From Desulfosporosinus sp. (lineage in GTDB: Bacteria; Bacillota; Desulfitobacteriia; Desulfitobacteriales; Desulfitobacteriaceae): DNA of 12,092 nucleotides. Location of the stretch: assembly GCA_016278585.1 (NCBI GenBank), contig JADQBO010000363.1, positions 1 through 12,092 of the forward strand, given 5' to 3'. The notes beneath the pieces were generated by a model. That model was not told the origin of the DNA. It saw only the letters and a program-made list of their open reading frames with translations, and made no database searches. The position numbers and the translations under genes were made by a program. Each line of letters opens with the position of its first letter. The first letter of the stretch is position 1. Of this stretch, positions 1-6,931 are shown one piece after another.

Positions 1-19
1 CAATTTCGTACGTTTGTCG

Positions 20-50
20 GTTCACGACTTTGCTTAACAGTTCACAACTT
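20..50. repeat. Imperfect 11-bp direct repeat, 20-bp period
   Basis: GTTCACGACTT (20-30) recurs as GTTCACAACTT (40-50) with one mismatch and a spacing of 20 bp, about two helical turns. It lies downstream of glmS at the window edge. Such spacing can mark paired protein-binding half sites, but two copies of a short motif can also be chance. No gene is visible on the low-coordinate side to say which promoter it might belong to. Confidence 0.25.
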
Positions 51-63
51 AATTCTGTTCCAC

Positions 64-80
64 AGATGGATCTCCCATCT
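64..80 (-). other. Small hairpin just after glmS
   Basis: A perfect 6-bp inverted repeat (AGATGG/CCATCT with a 5-base loop) sits nine bases beyond the glmS stop codon. It is not followed by a T-run on the minus strand, so it is not a convincing intrinsic terminator. It may stabilise the 3' end of the message or be chance. The remaining bases to the window edge (1-63) hold an imperfect direct repeat and no visible gene. Confidence 0.25.
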
Positions 81-88
81 TCCCAATC

Positions 89-1912
89 CTACTCCACCGT
101 AACGCTCTTCGCCAAATTTCTCGGCTTATCGACATCACACCCTCTGGCTACTGATACATAATACGATAGAAGTTGTAGGGGTATGACTGCCAAAATCGGT
201 GAAAGTTCATCCATTGTCTCCGGTATATAGATCACATGATCCACCGACTTCGCCATGCTGGTATTCCCCTCATAGGTTAATCCAATTACTTTAGCATCCC
301 GCGCCTTCACTTCTTTGACGTTAGAAATGGTCTTTTCAAACACATCCCGTTGAGTCGCTAAAGCAATAACGGGCGTAGCCTCTGTGATTAGGGCTAAGGT
401 GCCGTGCTTTAACTCACCTGCTGCATAGGCTTCGGCGTGAATATAGGAGATTTCTTTCAGTTTAAGGGATCCTTCCATGGCTACAGCCCAATCTAACGAG
501 CGACCAATAAAGAAAGCATTCTCCACTGTGGCAAATGACGTTGCCAACTCTTTAATTAGATCTGACTGATCCAAAAGCTCTTGAACCTGAGCAGGAATCT
601 TCTTAAGAGCAGTGATAATCTCCCCGATCTTTTCAGAAGGTAACGTCCCTTTGACCTGTGCAAGATAAAGTCCGAGTAAAACCATTCCTTCCAGCTGAGT
701 TGTGTAAGCCTTCGTGGAAGCCACAGCAATCTCTGGGCCTGCCCAAGTAAAGATTACGTCATGCGCTTCGCGGGATACAGTACTTCCGACGACGTTCGTG
801 ACAGCAACCACACGTGCACCACGGTTTTTGGCTTCGCGCAAAGCTGCTAAAGTATCGGCTGTTTCACCGGACTGGCTTACGACCACAACTAGAGTATGCT
901 TATCCACTAGGGGAGAGCGATAGCGGAACTCAGAGGCAATATCGACTTCAACAGGCAGATGTGCCCATCGTTCTATCAAGGTCTTGCCAACCAATCCTGC
1001 ATGCCAGGCTGTACCGCAAGCGACGATATAGACCTTATTAATTTGCGCTAGTTCTTCAAGGGTTAAATCCACTTCCTGGAGAACAACTCTCTCCTCTTCT
1101 AAGCGACCTAACATCGTATCTTTCAGAGCTTTAGGTTGTTCGTGGATTTCCTTGAGCATGAAATGCTCATATCCACCTTTCTCAGCAGCCACTGCATCCC
1201 ACTTCACATCATAGACTTCTTTCGCACGGGAAACCCCTTCAAAGTCTGAGACTATAACCCCATCTTCAGTAATAACCACCATTTCACCATCATCTAAAAT
1301 ATAGACTTTACGGGTATAGTTTAAGATTGCTGTGATATCGCTGGCTATGAAAAACTCTCCGTCCCCAAGACCGACCACCATTGGACTGTCTTTACGGGCT
1401 GCTACCAACTTATTCGGGTCTTGACGTCTTAAGGCGACCATGGCGTAGGACCCCCGAATTGTCTTTAGAACTTTCCGCACAGCTCCCTCGAGGTCTCCTT
1501 CGTAAAAGTCTTCCAGTAAGTGAGCCAAAACCTCGGTATCAGTTTCTGAGACAAATACGTGCCCTTTTTCAATAAGCATATCTTTTAATTCCAAGTAGTT
1601 TTCGATAATTCCATTATGCACTACTACAAAATCCTGTTTGCAATCACAATGTGGGTGCGCATTATCTTGAGAAGGCCGGCCATGTGTCGCCCACCGAGTG
1701 TGTCCGATTCCTATGCAAGATTGGGAATAACCCTGCCCGAGTTCTTCCTCCAAGGCCACTAACTTGCCAACACTTTTAGAAACTACGATTTTCTCATACT
1801 CCAAGACAGCTACGCCTGCCGAATCATACCCTCGATACTCTAACCTTCTTAGACCGTCTACCAAAATGGGAATAGCTACCCGTTTCCCAATATATCCAAC
1901 GATACCACACAT
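89..1912 (-). CDS. glmS: Glutamine--fructose-6-phosphate aminotransferase (isomerizing)
   Basis: GlmS converts fructose-6-phosphate plus glutamine to glucosamine-6-phosphate and glutamate, the first committed step of UDP-GlcNAc and cell-wall amino-sugar synthesis in the cytoplasm. The 607-residue protein has the family's normal length. It begins MCGIVGYIG, so Cys2, exposed after Met removal, is the glutaminase nucleophile. Other class-II amidotransferase marks follow: RGYDSAG near 28-34, HTRWATHG at 71-78 and HNGIIENY near 99-106. Two SIS sugar-isomerase domains follow, with ACGTAWHAG near 298-306, SQSGETADT at 346-354 and EGSLKLKEISYIHAEAY near 480-496. The C-terminus KPRNLAKSVTVE is typical. 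An AAAGGAG site lies 9 bases before the ATG, which fixes the start. The gene is the last of the cda-glm block, but a 734-bp leader region carrying a glmS ribozyme separates it from glmM, so it can be controlled separately. Identification is very secure. Confidence 0.98.
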   Translation of the reverse strand: MCGIVGYIGKRVAIPILVDGLRRLEYRGYDSAGVAVLEYEKIVVSKSVGKLVALEEELGQGYSQSCIGIGHTRWATHGRPSQDNAHPHCDCKQDFVVVHNGIIENYLELKDMLIEKGHVFVSETDTEVLAHLLEDFYEGDLEGAVRKVLKTIRGSYAMVALRRQDPNKLVAARKDSPMVVGLGDGEFFIASDITAILNYTRKVYILDDGEMVVITEDGVIVSDFEGVSRAKEVYDVKWDAVAAEKGGYEHFMLKEIHEQPKALKDTMLGRLEEERVVLQEVDLTLEELAQINKVYIVACGTAWHAGLVGKTLIERWAHLPVEVDIASEFRYRSPLVDKHTLVVVVSQSGETADTLAALREAKNRGARVVAVTNVVGSTVSREAHDVIFTWAGPEIAVASTKAYTTQLEGMVLLGLYLAQVKGTLPSEKIGEIITALKKIPAQVQELLDQSDLIKELATSFATVENAFFIGRSLDWAVAMEGSLKLKEISYIHAEAYAAGELKHGTLALITEATPVIALATQRDVFEKTISNVKEVKARDAKVIGLTYEGNTSMAKSVDHVIYIPETMDELSPILAVIPLQLLSYYVSVARGCDVDKPRNLAKSVTVE

Positions 1913-1940
1913 AATAAATAGCTCCTTTCAAATTCAACTG

Positions 1941-1995
1941 GCCATAACTGACCAAGGATGGTCCAGTGTCCCTCTAGCCAAGATGGCAGAAGGAC
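1941..1995 (-). promoter_or_regulatory. Structured glmS leader with 12-bp hairpin
   Basis: In the minus-strand transcript, bases 1995-1984 pair with 1980-1968 in a 12-bp stem with one bulged U (1976), one G-U pair and a 3-base UCU loop. Right after it, GACCA and UGGUC form a second small hairpin, enclosed by an ACUGG/CCAGU pairing. Neither is followed by a U-run, so they look like leader folds rather than terminators. They end about 20 bases before the glmS ribosome binding site. I recognise no known riboswitch or T-box motif. A role in mRNA stability or translation control is inference. Confidence 0.45.
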
Positions 1996-2021
1996 CCCCT
2001 CTCAATCTTTTGACTATCTAA

Positions 2022-2049
2022 TTTATATTAGTTTTAAGCTATGTGACAA
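2022..2049 (-). promoter_or_regulatory. Candidate second promoter of glmS, downstream of the ribozyme
   Basis: A TTGTCA -35 (2049-2044), a 16-bp spacer and a TATAAA -10 (2027-2022) each differ by one base from the sigma-A consensus. Transcription would start near 2015, giving a leader of about 100 bases that contains the 12-bp hairpin but not the ribozyme. It lies after the terminator-like hairpin at 2156-2175. It is predicted from sequence only. In AT-rich DNA such matches do arise by chance. Confidence 0.5.
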
Positions 2050-2141
2050 GCTGTACACGTTTATGTTCCTGAGCAAATCCCCTTAATATTTCTAATTAAG
2101 TGTAATGCAAATGAACTTACAAGCTGTCCCTTATACCCTAA

Positions 2142-2175
2142 TGGGAATAATAAAAGCCGTCCTAACCTGGACGAC
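2142..2175 (-). terminator. Intrinsic-terminator-like hairpin between ribozyme and glmS
   Basis: On the minus strand GTCGTCC (2175-2169) pairs with GGACGGC (2162-2156) around a 6-base AGGTTA loop. This is a 7-bp GC-rich stem with one G-U pair and a flanking A-U, followed directly by TTTTATTATT. This is the form of a Rho-independent terminator, placed after the ribozyme and before the glmS coding region. It could end part of the ribozyme-bearing transcripts. I did not find a clear competing anti-terminator pairing. The stem is short, so strength is uncertain. Confidence 0.55.
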
Positions 2176-2194
2176 TGGTTGATTCAGATTCTAG

Positions 2195-2390
2195 GCAACA
2201 CAAGCAAGGGGGATCAAATTGAAGACATCTTCCCCTTGTCTTGTCAGCTTTACCTTTGTCCCGATAATTACTCCTCGGTTTTAAGCAAGCTTTACGGTGA
2301 CAAGCCACCGAGAGGGATCCGCCGAATCGTTCGATAACCCTCTTCCTCGTCGACCTTATTCATAACTAACCGTTAAGGTCCTGGCGCTTT
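2195..2390 (-). ncRNA. glmS ribozyme: glmS ribozyme/riboswitch (glucosamine-6-phosphate-responsive)
   Basis: The minus strand carries the diagnostic landmarks of this self-cleaving RNA in order: AAAGCGCCAGGACC (from 2390), GGTCGACGAGG, GGGTTATCGAA, CGGCGGATCCCTCTCGG and CACCGTAAAGCTTGCTTAA. Cleavage is expected between A2388 and G2387. The 3' part ends in a long P4-like helix: 2244-2232 pairs with 2211-2200, with one bulged base. Family knowledge: glucosamine-6-phosphate is the cofactor for cleavage, and the cleaved glmS mRNA with its 5'-hydroxyl is degraded, which represses GlmS when product is plentiful. The core looks intact. The 3' limit is approximate. The RNA lies about 280 bases before the glmS ATG, which is longer than I would expect. 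Confidence 0.95.
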
Positions 2391-2419
2391 AATCTATTGC
2401 CTTCTCTGATTCAATCGTC

Positions 2420-2451
2420 CAGAAAGTATTAAACAATAGTTATACTTTCTG
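2420..2451 (-). repeat. 10-bp perfect inverted repeat upstream of the ribozyme
   Basis: Bases 2420-2429 (CAGAAAGTAT) are perfectly complementary to 2442-2451, with a 12-base spacer in which AAC/GTT can pair further. It lies about 30 bases before the ribozyme's 5' boundary. In RNA it would make a long AU-rich hairpin at the 5' side of the cleavage site. In DNA it has the shape of an operator. It is not followed by a T-run on the minus strand, so it is not a terminator for glmM. Confidence 0.4.
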
Positions 2452-2549
2452 ATTATTAGGAACGTATCTCTCCATATCTTTCAACGTATAGCATCACCTT
2501 CTTTCCAATCTAATTGGTCTCCATATGCATAATTTTAAGATCTGACTCA

Positions 2550-2608
2550 GTTCATGTGCCTCTTTCCACAAGACTGATATAGCTTTAACCACTAAAAGGC
2601 ACATGAAC
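2550..2608 (-). repeat. 11-bp perfect inverted repeat with 37-base loop
   Basis: GTTCATGTGCC (2550-2560) and GGCACATGAAC (2598-2608) are exact reverse complements. The outer arm sits directly beside a TATAAT element at 2615-2610. No T-run follows on either strand, so it does not look like the glmM terminator. It could be a protein-binding site at a promoter or an RNA fold at the start of a leader transcript. Confidence 0.4.
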
Positions 2609-2609
2609 C

Positions 2610-2638
2610 ATTATAAGCGAACTTTTAAAAGTTATCTA
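2610..2638 (-). promoter_or_regulatory. Candidate promoter for the ribozyme-glmS transcript
   Basis: A perfect TATAAT (2615-2610) lies 17 bp from TAGATA (2638-2633), which matches TTGACA at four of six bases. It begins just beyond the glmM stop codon and would start transcription near 2603, about 215 bases before the ribozyme cleavage site. It overlaps the outer arm of the 11-bp inverted repeat. The remaining 2391-2600 stretch shows inverted repeats but no coding gene that I can support. Confidence 0.4.
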
Positions 2639-2646
2639 ATGGTATT

Positions 2647-3984
2647 TTATTCATCACATTGAACAATAGTGTCAATAACTTCTTGGGCCAATTCCTTTAA
2701 TATTTGCTGGTCTGGACCTTCAACCATTACACGTATCAGGGACTCCGTTCCAGAGGGGCGTACTAAAACTCTGCCTTTACCGTTGAGGGTTTCCTCAGCT
2801 TTATGAACTTTCGCAAGCACTCTCTCATCCTTCATTAATCGGTCCTTATGTTTAACCTTAGCGTTAAGAAGGACTTGCGGTAAGCGCTGCATTTGAGAGG
2901 CCAACTTAGACAGTGGAAGTTGTCTTTCCTTAACCACAGACAACAACTGAAGGGCCGTTAGTAGTCCATCTCCTGTCGTATTGTTGTCAAGGAAAATAAT
3001 ATGTCCGGACTGCTCTCCCCCAAGCTGGGCTTGAGTTCTGATTAATTCCTCCATGACATAGCGATCCCCGACTTGTGTCTCATAGACCTTTATTCCTGCC
3101 TCTTTTAGGGCAAGATGGAGACCTAAATTACTCATGACCGTGACGACGACTGCATTTTGTGATAGTTTCCCCTTTGCTTTAAGAGCTAAAGCACAAATAA
3201 GAATGATGAAATCCCCATCTAAGATGGTTCCTTGTTCATCCACAACGATAAGCCTGTCGGCATCTCCATCCATTGCTAGTCCTAGATCTGCGCCGTGTTC
3301 CAGAACTGCACTCTGTAATTTTTCTGGATGAGTCGATCCGCAACCCTCATTAATATTGACACCGTCTGGCGTATTACAAATAGAGATTACCTCTACGCCA
3401 GCCTCCTCCAATACTTTAGGTCCGACAAAGGATGCTGCACCGTTGGCACAATCTAAAACGACTTTAATTCCATCCAGACGTCCTACAGTAAACTTAAGAA
3501 AATCTTTATAACGGGACTCGGCATCGGTTACCTCAATAACTCGCCCGACCTTGCTACCAATTGGGACCTGCCAAGGTTTTTCCTCGTTTACAACGATTCT
3601 TTCAATCTCATCTTCAATAACATCTGGTAATTTATACCCTGTAGAATCAAAAAACTTAATTCCATTATCTTGAACAGGGTTATGGGATGCCGAAATTACG
3701 ACACCAGCACTAACATCAAGGGTTCGTGTTAAGAGGGCGATGCCAGGTGTAGGTAAAACCCCTACCCGGAAAACATCTGCCCCGACAGAGCAAATTCCTG
3801 CGATTAGTGCTGCTTCGAGCATATCGCCAGAAATCCGGGTATCTTTACCGATCACAATACGGGGATGTGGATGCTCCTTGCTAAGTACATAAGCGCCTGC
3901 TTGCCCAAGGCGAAAAGCAAGACTAGGAGTCAGCTGGCTGTTAGCCACACCACGCACCCCATCCGTTCCAAAGAGTCGAACCAA
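2647..3984 (-). CDS. glmM: Phosphoglucosamine mutase
   Basis: GlmM interconverts glucosamine-6-phosphate and glucosamine-1-phosphate, feeding UDP-GlcNAc and peptidoglycan synthesis. The 445-residue protein starts VRLFGTDGVRG, as the family does. It has the phosphoserine loop ISASHNP with catalytic Ser100, the Mg-binding DGDADR loop at 239-244, the sugar-binding GEQSGH motif, and the phosphate-binding RPSGTE at 409-414. The start codon is TTG, preceded by GGGAGGGG about 5 bases upstream. Alignment with the conserved N-terminus supports this start over any internal ATG. A 100-bp gap separates it from the FAD gene upstream. That gap has a TTGACT at 4071-4066 but no good -10 element at the right distance, so read-through from the cda genes is likely. 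In other Firmicutes GlmM also binds CdaA and lowers c-di-AMP output. Identification is very secure. Confidence 0.97.
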   Translation of the reverse strand: MVRLFGTDGVRGVANSQLTPSLAFRLGQAGAYVLSKEHPHPRIVIGKDTRISGDMLEAALIAGICSVGADVFRVGVLPTPGIALLTRTLDVSAGVVISASHNPVQDNGIKFFDSTGYKLPDVIEDEIERIVVNEEKPWQVPIGSKVGRVIEVTDAESRYKDFLKFTVGRLDGIKVVLDCANGAASFVGPKVLEEAGVEVISICNTPDGVNINEGCGSTHPEKLQSAVLEHGADLGLAMDGDADRLIVVDEQGTILDGDFIILICALALKAKGKLSQNAVVVTVMSNLGLHLALKEAGIKVYETQVGDRYVMEELIRTQAQLGGEQSGHIIFLDNNTTGDGLLTALQLLSVVKERQLPLSKLASQMQRLPQVLLNAKVKHKDRLMKDERVLAKVHKAEETLNGKGRVLVRPSGTESLIRVMVEGPDQQILKELAQEVIDTIVQCDE

Positions 3985-4084
3985 ATCGTCCCCTCCCTTC
4001 CTATCTAGTGTATTTCATCTTAAGCAAAATGTTCTTAATTTCTAACATTCTTTTTCTATAATACAAGTCAACTTTATTAGTTTA

Positions 4085-5683
4085 CTATATATTGGCATAT
4101 TGCGCCATAATAAATTCAGCGATTCTTATCCCGTCCACAGCAGCACTGGTAATTCCCCCAGCATATCCTGCTCCTTCACCCGCCGGATAAAGCCCTGTTA
4201 CGTTTAAGGATTCCCCCTGAGTATTTCGTACTATACGGATAGGCGAGCTCGTCCTTGTCTCAATCCCTGTCAGAGTCGCCGTTTCCCCAGTAAATCCTTT
4301 AATTTTGCCATTGAAGACTCGAAGTGCACGCTCTAACACACCTCCGACAGCATCCGGAAGCACTTCATGTAGGTTATACGGTTCAATACCCGGAGTATAA
4401 GTGGGTATCAAATCAAAACGATCTGTTACACGCCGCTCCAGAAAGTCAACCACCCGTTGAGCCGGAGCCTTATAATTAGATCCACCTGCCCTAAAGGCCT
4501 TATGTTCCCAGTTTTTTTGGAACTCCAAACCCGCTAGGGGATGCTGCGTCGGAAAGTCATCCGCTCCAACGGTTACAACAATTGCACTGTTGGCAATCTT
4601 AGTATCCCGAGCATATCCACTCATACCGTTGGTGACAACTCCACCCTCTTCCGAAGCTGCTGCCACGACCTTTCCTCCTGGACACATACAAAAAGCATAC
4701 GCCCCTCGTCCCGTTCTCACATCCTTATAAGTCAGCTGATAATCTGCCGGTCCCACATGAGGGTGTTCCTCAACGCCATATTGGGACATATTAATCAGCG
4801 CTTGCGGATGTTCGACTCGCAAACCAATGGCAAATGATTTCTTTTCTAAAGTTAGGTTCATTTCGTATAAATATCTATAAACATCCCGAGCACTGTGCCC
4901 AACAGCGAGTATAGCTACTTCAGTAGGAATTTCTTCTTCCCCGTTGACAATAACCTTACTCAGACGGCCTAATGATGTCTTTAATCCCGTTACTTTGGCC
5001 TTAAAACGGACCTCTCCACCTAAAGACACAATTTCCTGACGCATTCTTTTGACCACATCTTTAAGGATATCTGTCCCGATGTGGGGCTTTGCTAAATATT
5101 GGATCTCAGCTGGGGCTCCATGCTTGACGAACGTCTCTAAAACTTCTGAAATCCGTCGATCTTGAATTCGAGTTGTAAGCTTACCATCCGAGAATGTCCC
5201 AGCGCCGCCTTCCCCAAATTGCACATTGCTCTCGGTGTCTAATGTTCCAGTATCCCAAAAATCCTGAACCTTACGTGTCCGGTCCTCAACTGAGTCGCCC
5301 CGTTCAAGGACAAGGGGAGAATACCCCTTGCGAGCTAGGGTTAACGCCGCAAAATACCCTGCAGGTCCAGCACCGATTACCACCGGACGATAAGCTAAAG
5401 TCTTTGTAGGCTTAGGCCATAAGATGGGCACCTCATTTGATACTTCCTTTAGTCCTGGAGTTCGAGCCAAAATACGATTCCCTTCGGGTCTAGGTACGTC
5501 AAGAGCGAATTGAATCGTATAAACAAACACGAGATGGGGCTTTTTTCGGGCATCCAAAGAACGTCGCAGGAAACGGAGTCCACTAATACTTGGCTCGGGT
5601 ACTTTTAACTTGCGGGCCATCGTAGTCGTTAGCAAGACATCCTCTTCTACTGGGATTCTTAAATTCGACCATAATAAATCCAC
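4085..5683 (-). CDS. FAD-dependent oxidoreductase of the COG2509 type
   Basis: A soluble flavoprotein of 532 residues. After an N-terminal domain of about 95 residues it has the FAD-binding GAGPAG dinucleotide motif at 104-109 and a ribose-binding glutamate in LVLERG near 127. Further on are GEGGAGTFSDGKLTTR at about 157-172 and a C-terminal FAD-binding GLYPAGEGAGYAGG motif. This layout matches the uncharacterised 'FAD-dependent dehydrogenase' family COG2509. Its substrate is unknown to me, and I infer only redox chemistry. The start is GTG, four bases after the cdaR stop. AGGAG lies 12 bases upstream inside the end of cdaR, a rather long spacing, but the first residues (LLWSNLRIPVEED) fit the family's N-terminal pattern. 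Co-transcription with cdaR is very likely, placing it inside the c-di-AMP/amino-sugar operon. No cysteine cluster or membrane segment is seen. Confidence 0.85.
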   Translation of the reverse strand: MDLLWSNLRIPVEEDVLLTTTMARKLKVPEPSISGLRFLRRSLDARKKPHLVFVYTIQFALDVPRPEGNRILARTPGLKEVSNEVPILWPKPTKTLAYRPVVIGAGPAGYFAALTLARKGYSPLVLERGDSVEDRTRKVQDFWDTGTLDTESNVQFGEGGAGTFSDGKLTTRIQDRRISEVLETFVKHGAPAEIQYLAKPHIGTDILKDVVKRMRQEIVSLGGEVRFKAKVTGLKTSLGRLSKVIVNGEEEIPTEVAILAVGHSARDVYRYLYEMNLTLEKKSFAIGLRVEHPQALINMSQYGVEEHPHVGPADYQLTYKDVRTGRGAYAFCMCPGGKVVAAASEEGGVVTNGMSGYARDTKIANSAIVVTVGADDFPTQHPLAGLEFQKNWEHKAFRAGGSNYKAPAQRVVDFLERRVTDRFDLIPTYTPGIEPYNLHEVLPDAVGGVLERALRVFNGKIKGFTGETATLTGIETRTSSPIRIVRNTQGESLNVTGLYPAGEGAGYAGGITSAAVDGIRIAEFIMAQYANI

Positions 5684-5687
5684 GTAT

Positions 5688-6929
5688 TTATACTGCTCCT
5701 TCTTTCAAGTCAGCTTTAAGACTATAGTCCACTTGTGGTGTAGTAGGCATCGTTACTCCCGGAGGGAGCTGCCAGAAAACGTTAACACCACTATAACTGC
5801 CGGCCTTCTGAGCAGAAGCATCTACCCAGAGTTGGATTTGATCTGCTGTTATATCTTTCAAAATGTCAGAAAGACCTTCGATCACAATTTCCATGGGAGG
5901 AATAGGCTCTTCTATCTCTAGATCTTTCCCGATATTACGAATTTGAATCGCTACACCGGAAATACTTTTTTGCACAGGTCCAGGGCTAATTTGGGCAATA
6001 ACGCTTAGGGTTGTCCCATTCAAAAAGGAAACTCCTGTAGGTAATGTTACTTGATTCGTTGGAATCTGGAAGGTTTTATCGTCTGCTAGGTTACTAATGT
6101 CTACCGGACCAAGGCTCACGGAGTCAAATCCTTGCAAGGCCTCACGGGTCCCTACAACCTGTACACTGGCTGGAGAAGGGACTAAGGACCTCAGCTCCAT
6201 ACCTGGGGCGGGAGCCCCTTGACTGGTAACTTTCAAGGGAACCATCTTCGAGGAAAGTTCCTTGGCCATAACTGGAACGATCACATCCACACTACTCGGA
6301 TAAGAACTCAAAATATCCAAGCTTGGACTTGGGCCAAAAATTGGTTTGCCCTCTTTATCTCGAAAACTCACGGGTCGAGAAAGTTGGATTGTTTGATTTG
6401 CACCTGTAACACTGATTTCTACAATCACTTTGTCCAGGGTCCCCAGAGTCGAACTGGGTCCACGTACATTAACAGCTGAAGGTCTTACAATGGGGTTCCC
6501 CACTTGATAATTATTGGCAGGATTACCCGAAATAACCACTTGAACTGGGACTGTTTTCTCCTGGACTGTATCCAGGGTCAATTTAATGCTGGCTGGTTGA
6601 ACATCCACGACATTGGTTCCTGGAGGAGTGTTGACTTTAATGACATAGGTTCCTTCTCCAGGTACTCCATTTGACAGATCAATCTGAGCATAAATATCTT
6701 TAATATTGGCACTGGGATTAATCCCTTGCAACCGAACACGAACTAAAGGAAGCTGGGTCATAACCACCATATCTTGATCTAATCCGCTGGCCACCAGTGG
6801 AATGGTCAATGTCTGCTCAGGAATTAGCTTATCAGGCATCCCTTCATTTAGAACAAACAGCCAAAAGAGGATCGCAAATAAGAACGAAACCACCTTGACT
6901 ACAAGGTTTCGCCGAAACATCTCAACCAT
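5688..6929 (-). CDS. cdaR: CdaR, YbbR-domain regulator of diadenylate cyclase
   Basis: CdaR is the membrane-anchored extracytoplasmic partner of CdaA and is known in Bacillus and Listeria to modulate c-di-AMP synthesis. The protein of about 413 residues starts MVEMFRRNLVVK. It has one hydrophobic anchor (about residues 8-27, rich in V, F, L and W) and then a mostly beta-type outer part. There, four YbbR-like repeats can be traced from recurring segments: VPLVASGLD-like, VPVQVVISGNP, VPLKVTSQGAP and the last region near ISGVAIQIRNIG. I chose the ATG at 6929 because a GGAGG site lies 8 bases before it. The longer in-frame TTG at 6944 would place the start inside that site and overlap cdaA. The gene begins 2 bases after the cdaA stop and ends 4 bases before the FAD gene, so these are translationally close operon partners. 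Confidence 0.93.
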   Translation of the reverse strand: MVEMFRRNLVVKVVSFLFAILFWLFVLNEGMPDKLIPEQTLTIPLVASGLDQDMVVMTQLPLVRVRLQGINPSANIKDIYAQIDLSNGVPGEGTYVIKVNTPPGTNVVDVQPASIKLTLDTVQEKTVPVQVVISGNPANNYQVGNPIVRPSAVNVRGPSSTLGTLDKVIVEISVTGANQTIQLSRPVSFRDKEGKPIFGPSPSLDILSSYPSSVDVIVPVMAKELSSKMVPLKVTSQGAPAPGMELRSLVPSPASVQVVGTREALQGFDSVSLGPVDISNLADDKTFQIPTNQVTLPTGVSFLNGTTLSVIAQISPGPVQKSISGVAIQIRNIGKDLEIEEPIPPMEIVIEGLSDILKDITADQIQLWVDASAQKAGSYSGVNVFWQLPPGVTMPTTPQVDYSLKADLKEGAV

Positions 6930-6931
6930 GG

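Noticed and set aside
1930..2050. T-box or other known riboswitch in the second part of the glmS leader
   Set aside because: The T-box AGGGUGG motif and other class signatures are absent, and the hairpins lack a terminator tail. They are described only as a structured leader.
3985..4084. Separate glmM promoter
   Set aside because: TTGACT is present at 4071-4066, but the bases 16-18 bp downstream match the -10 poorly (ATGTTA/TGTTAG). It is too weak to annotate.
4541..4837. 98-codon plus-strand reading frame inside the FAD gene
   Set aside because: It lies wholly antisense to a well-supported gene with clear FAD motifs, has no recognisable domain and is best read as a shadow frame.
5610..5921. 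103-codon plus-strand frame across the cdaR/FAD junction
   Set aside because: It is antisense to two solid genes, lacks a ribosome site and has no recognisable family features.
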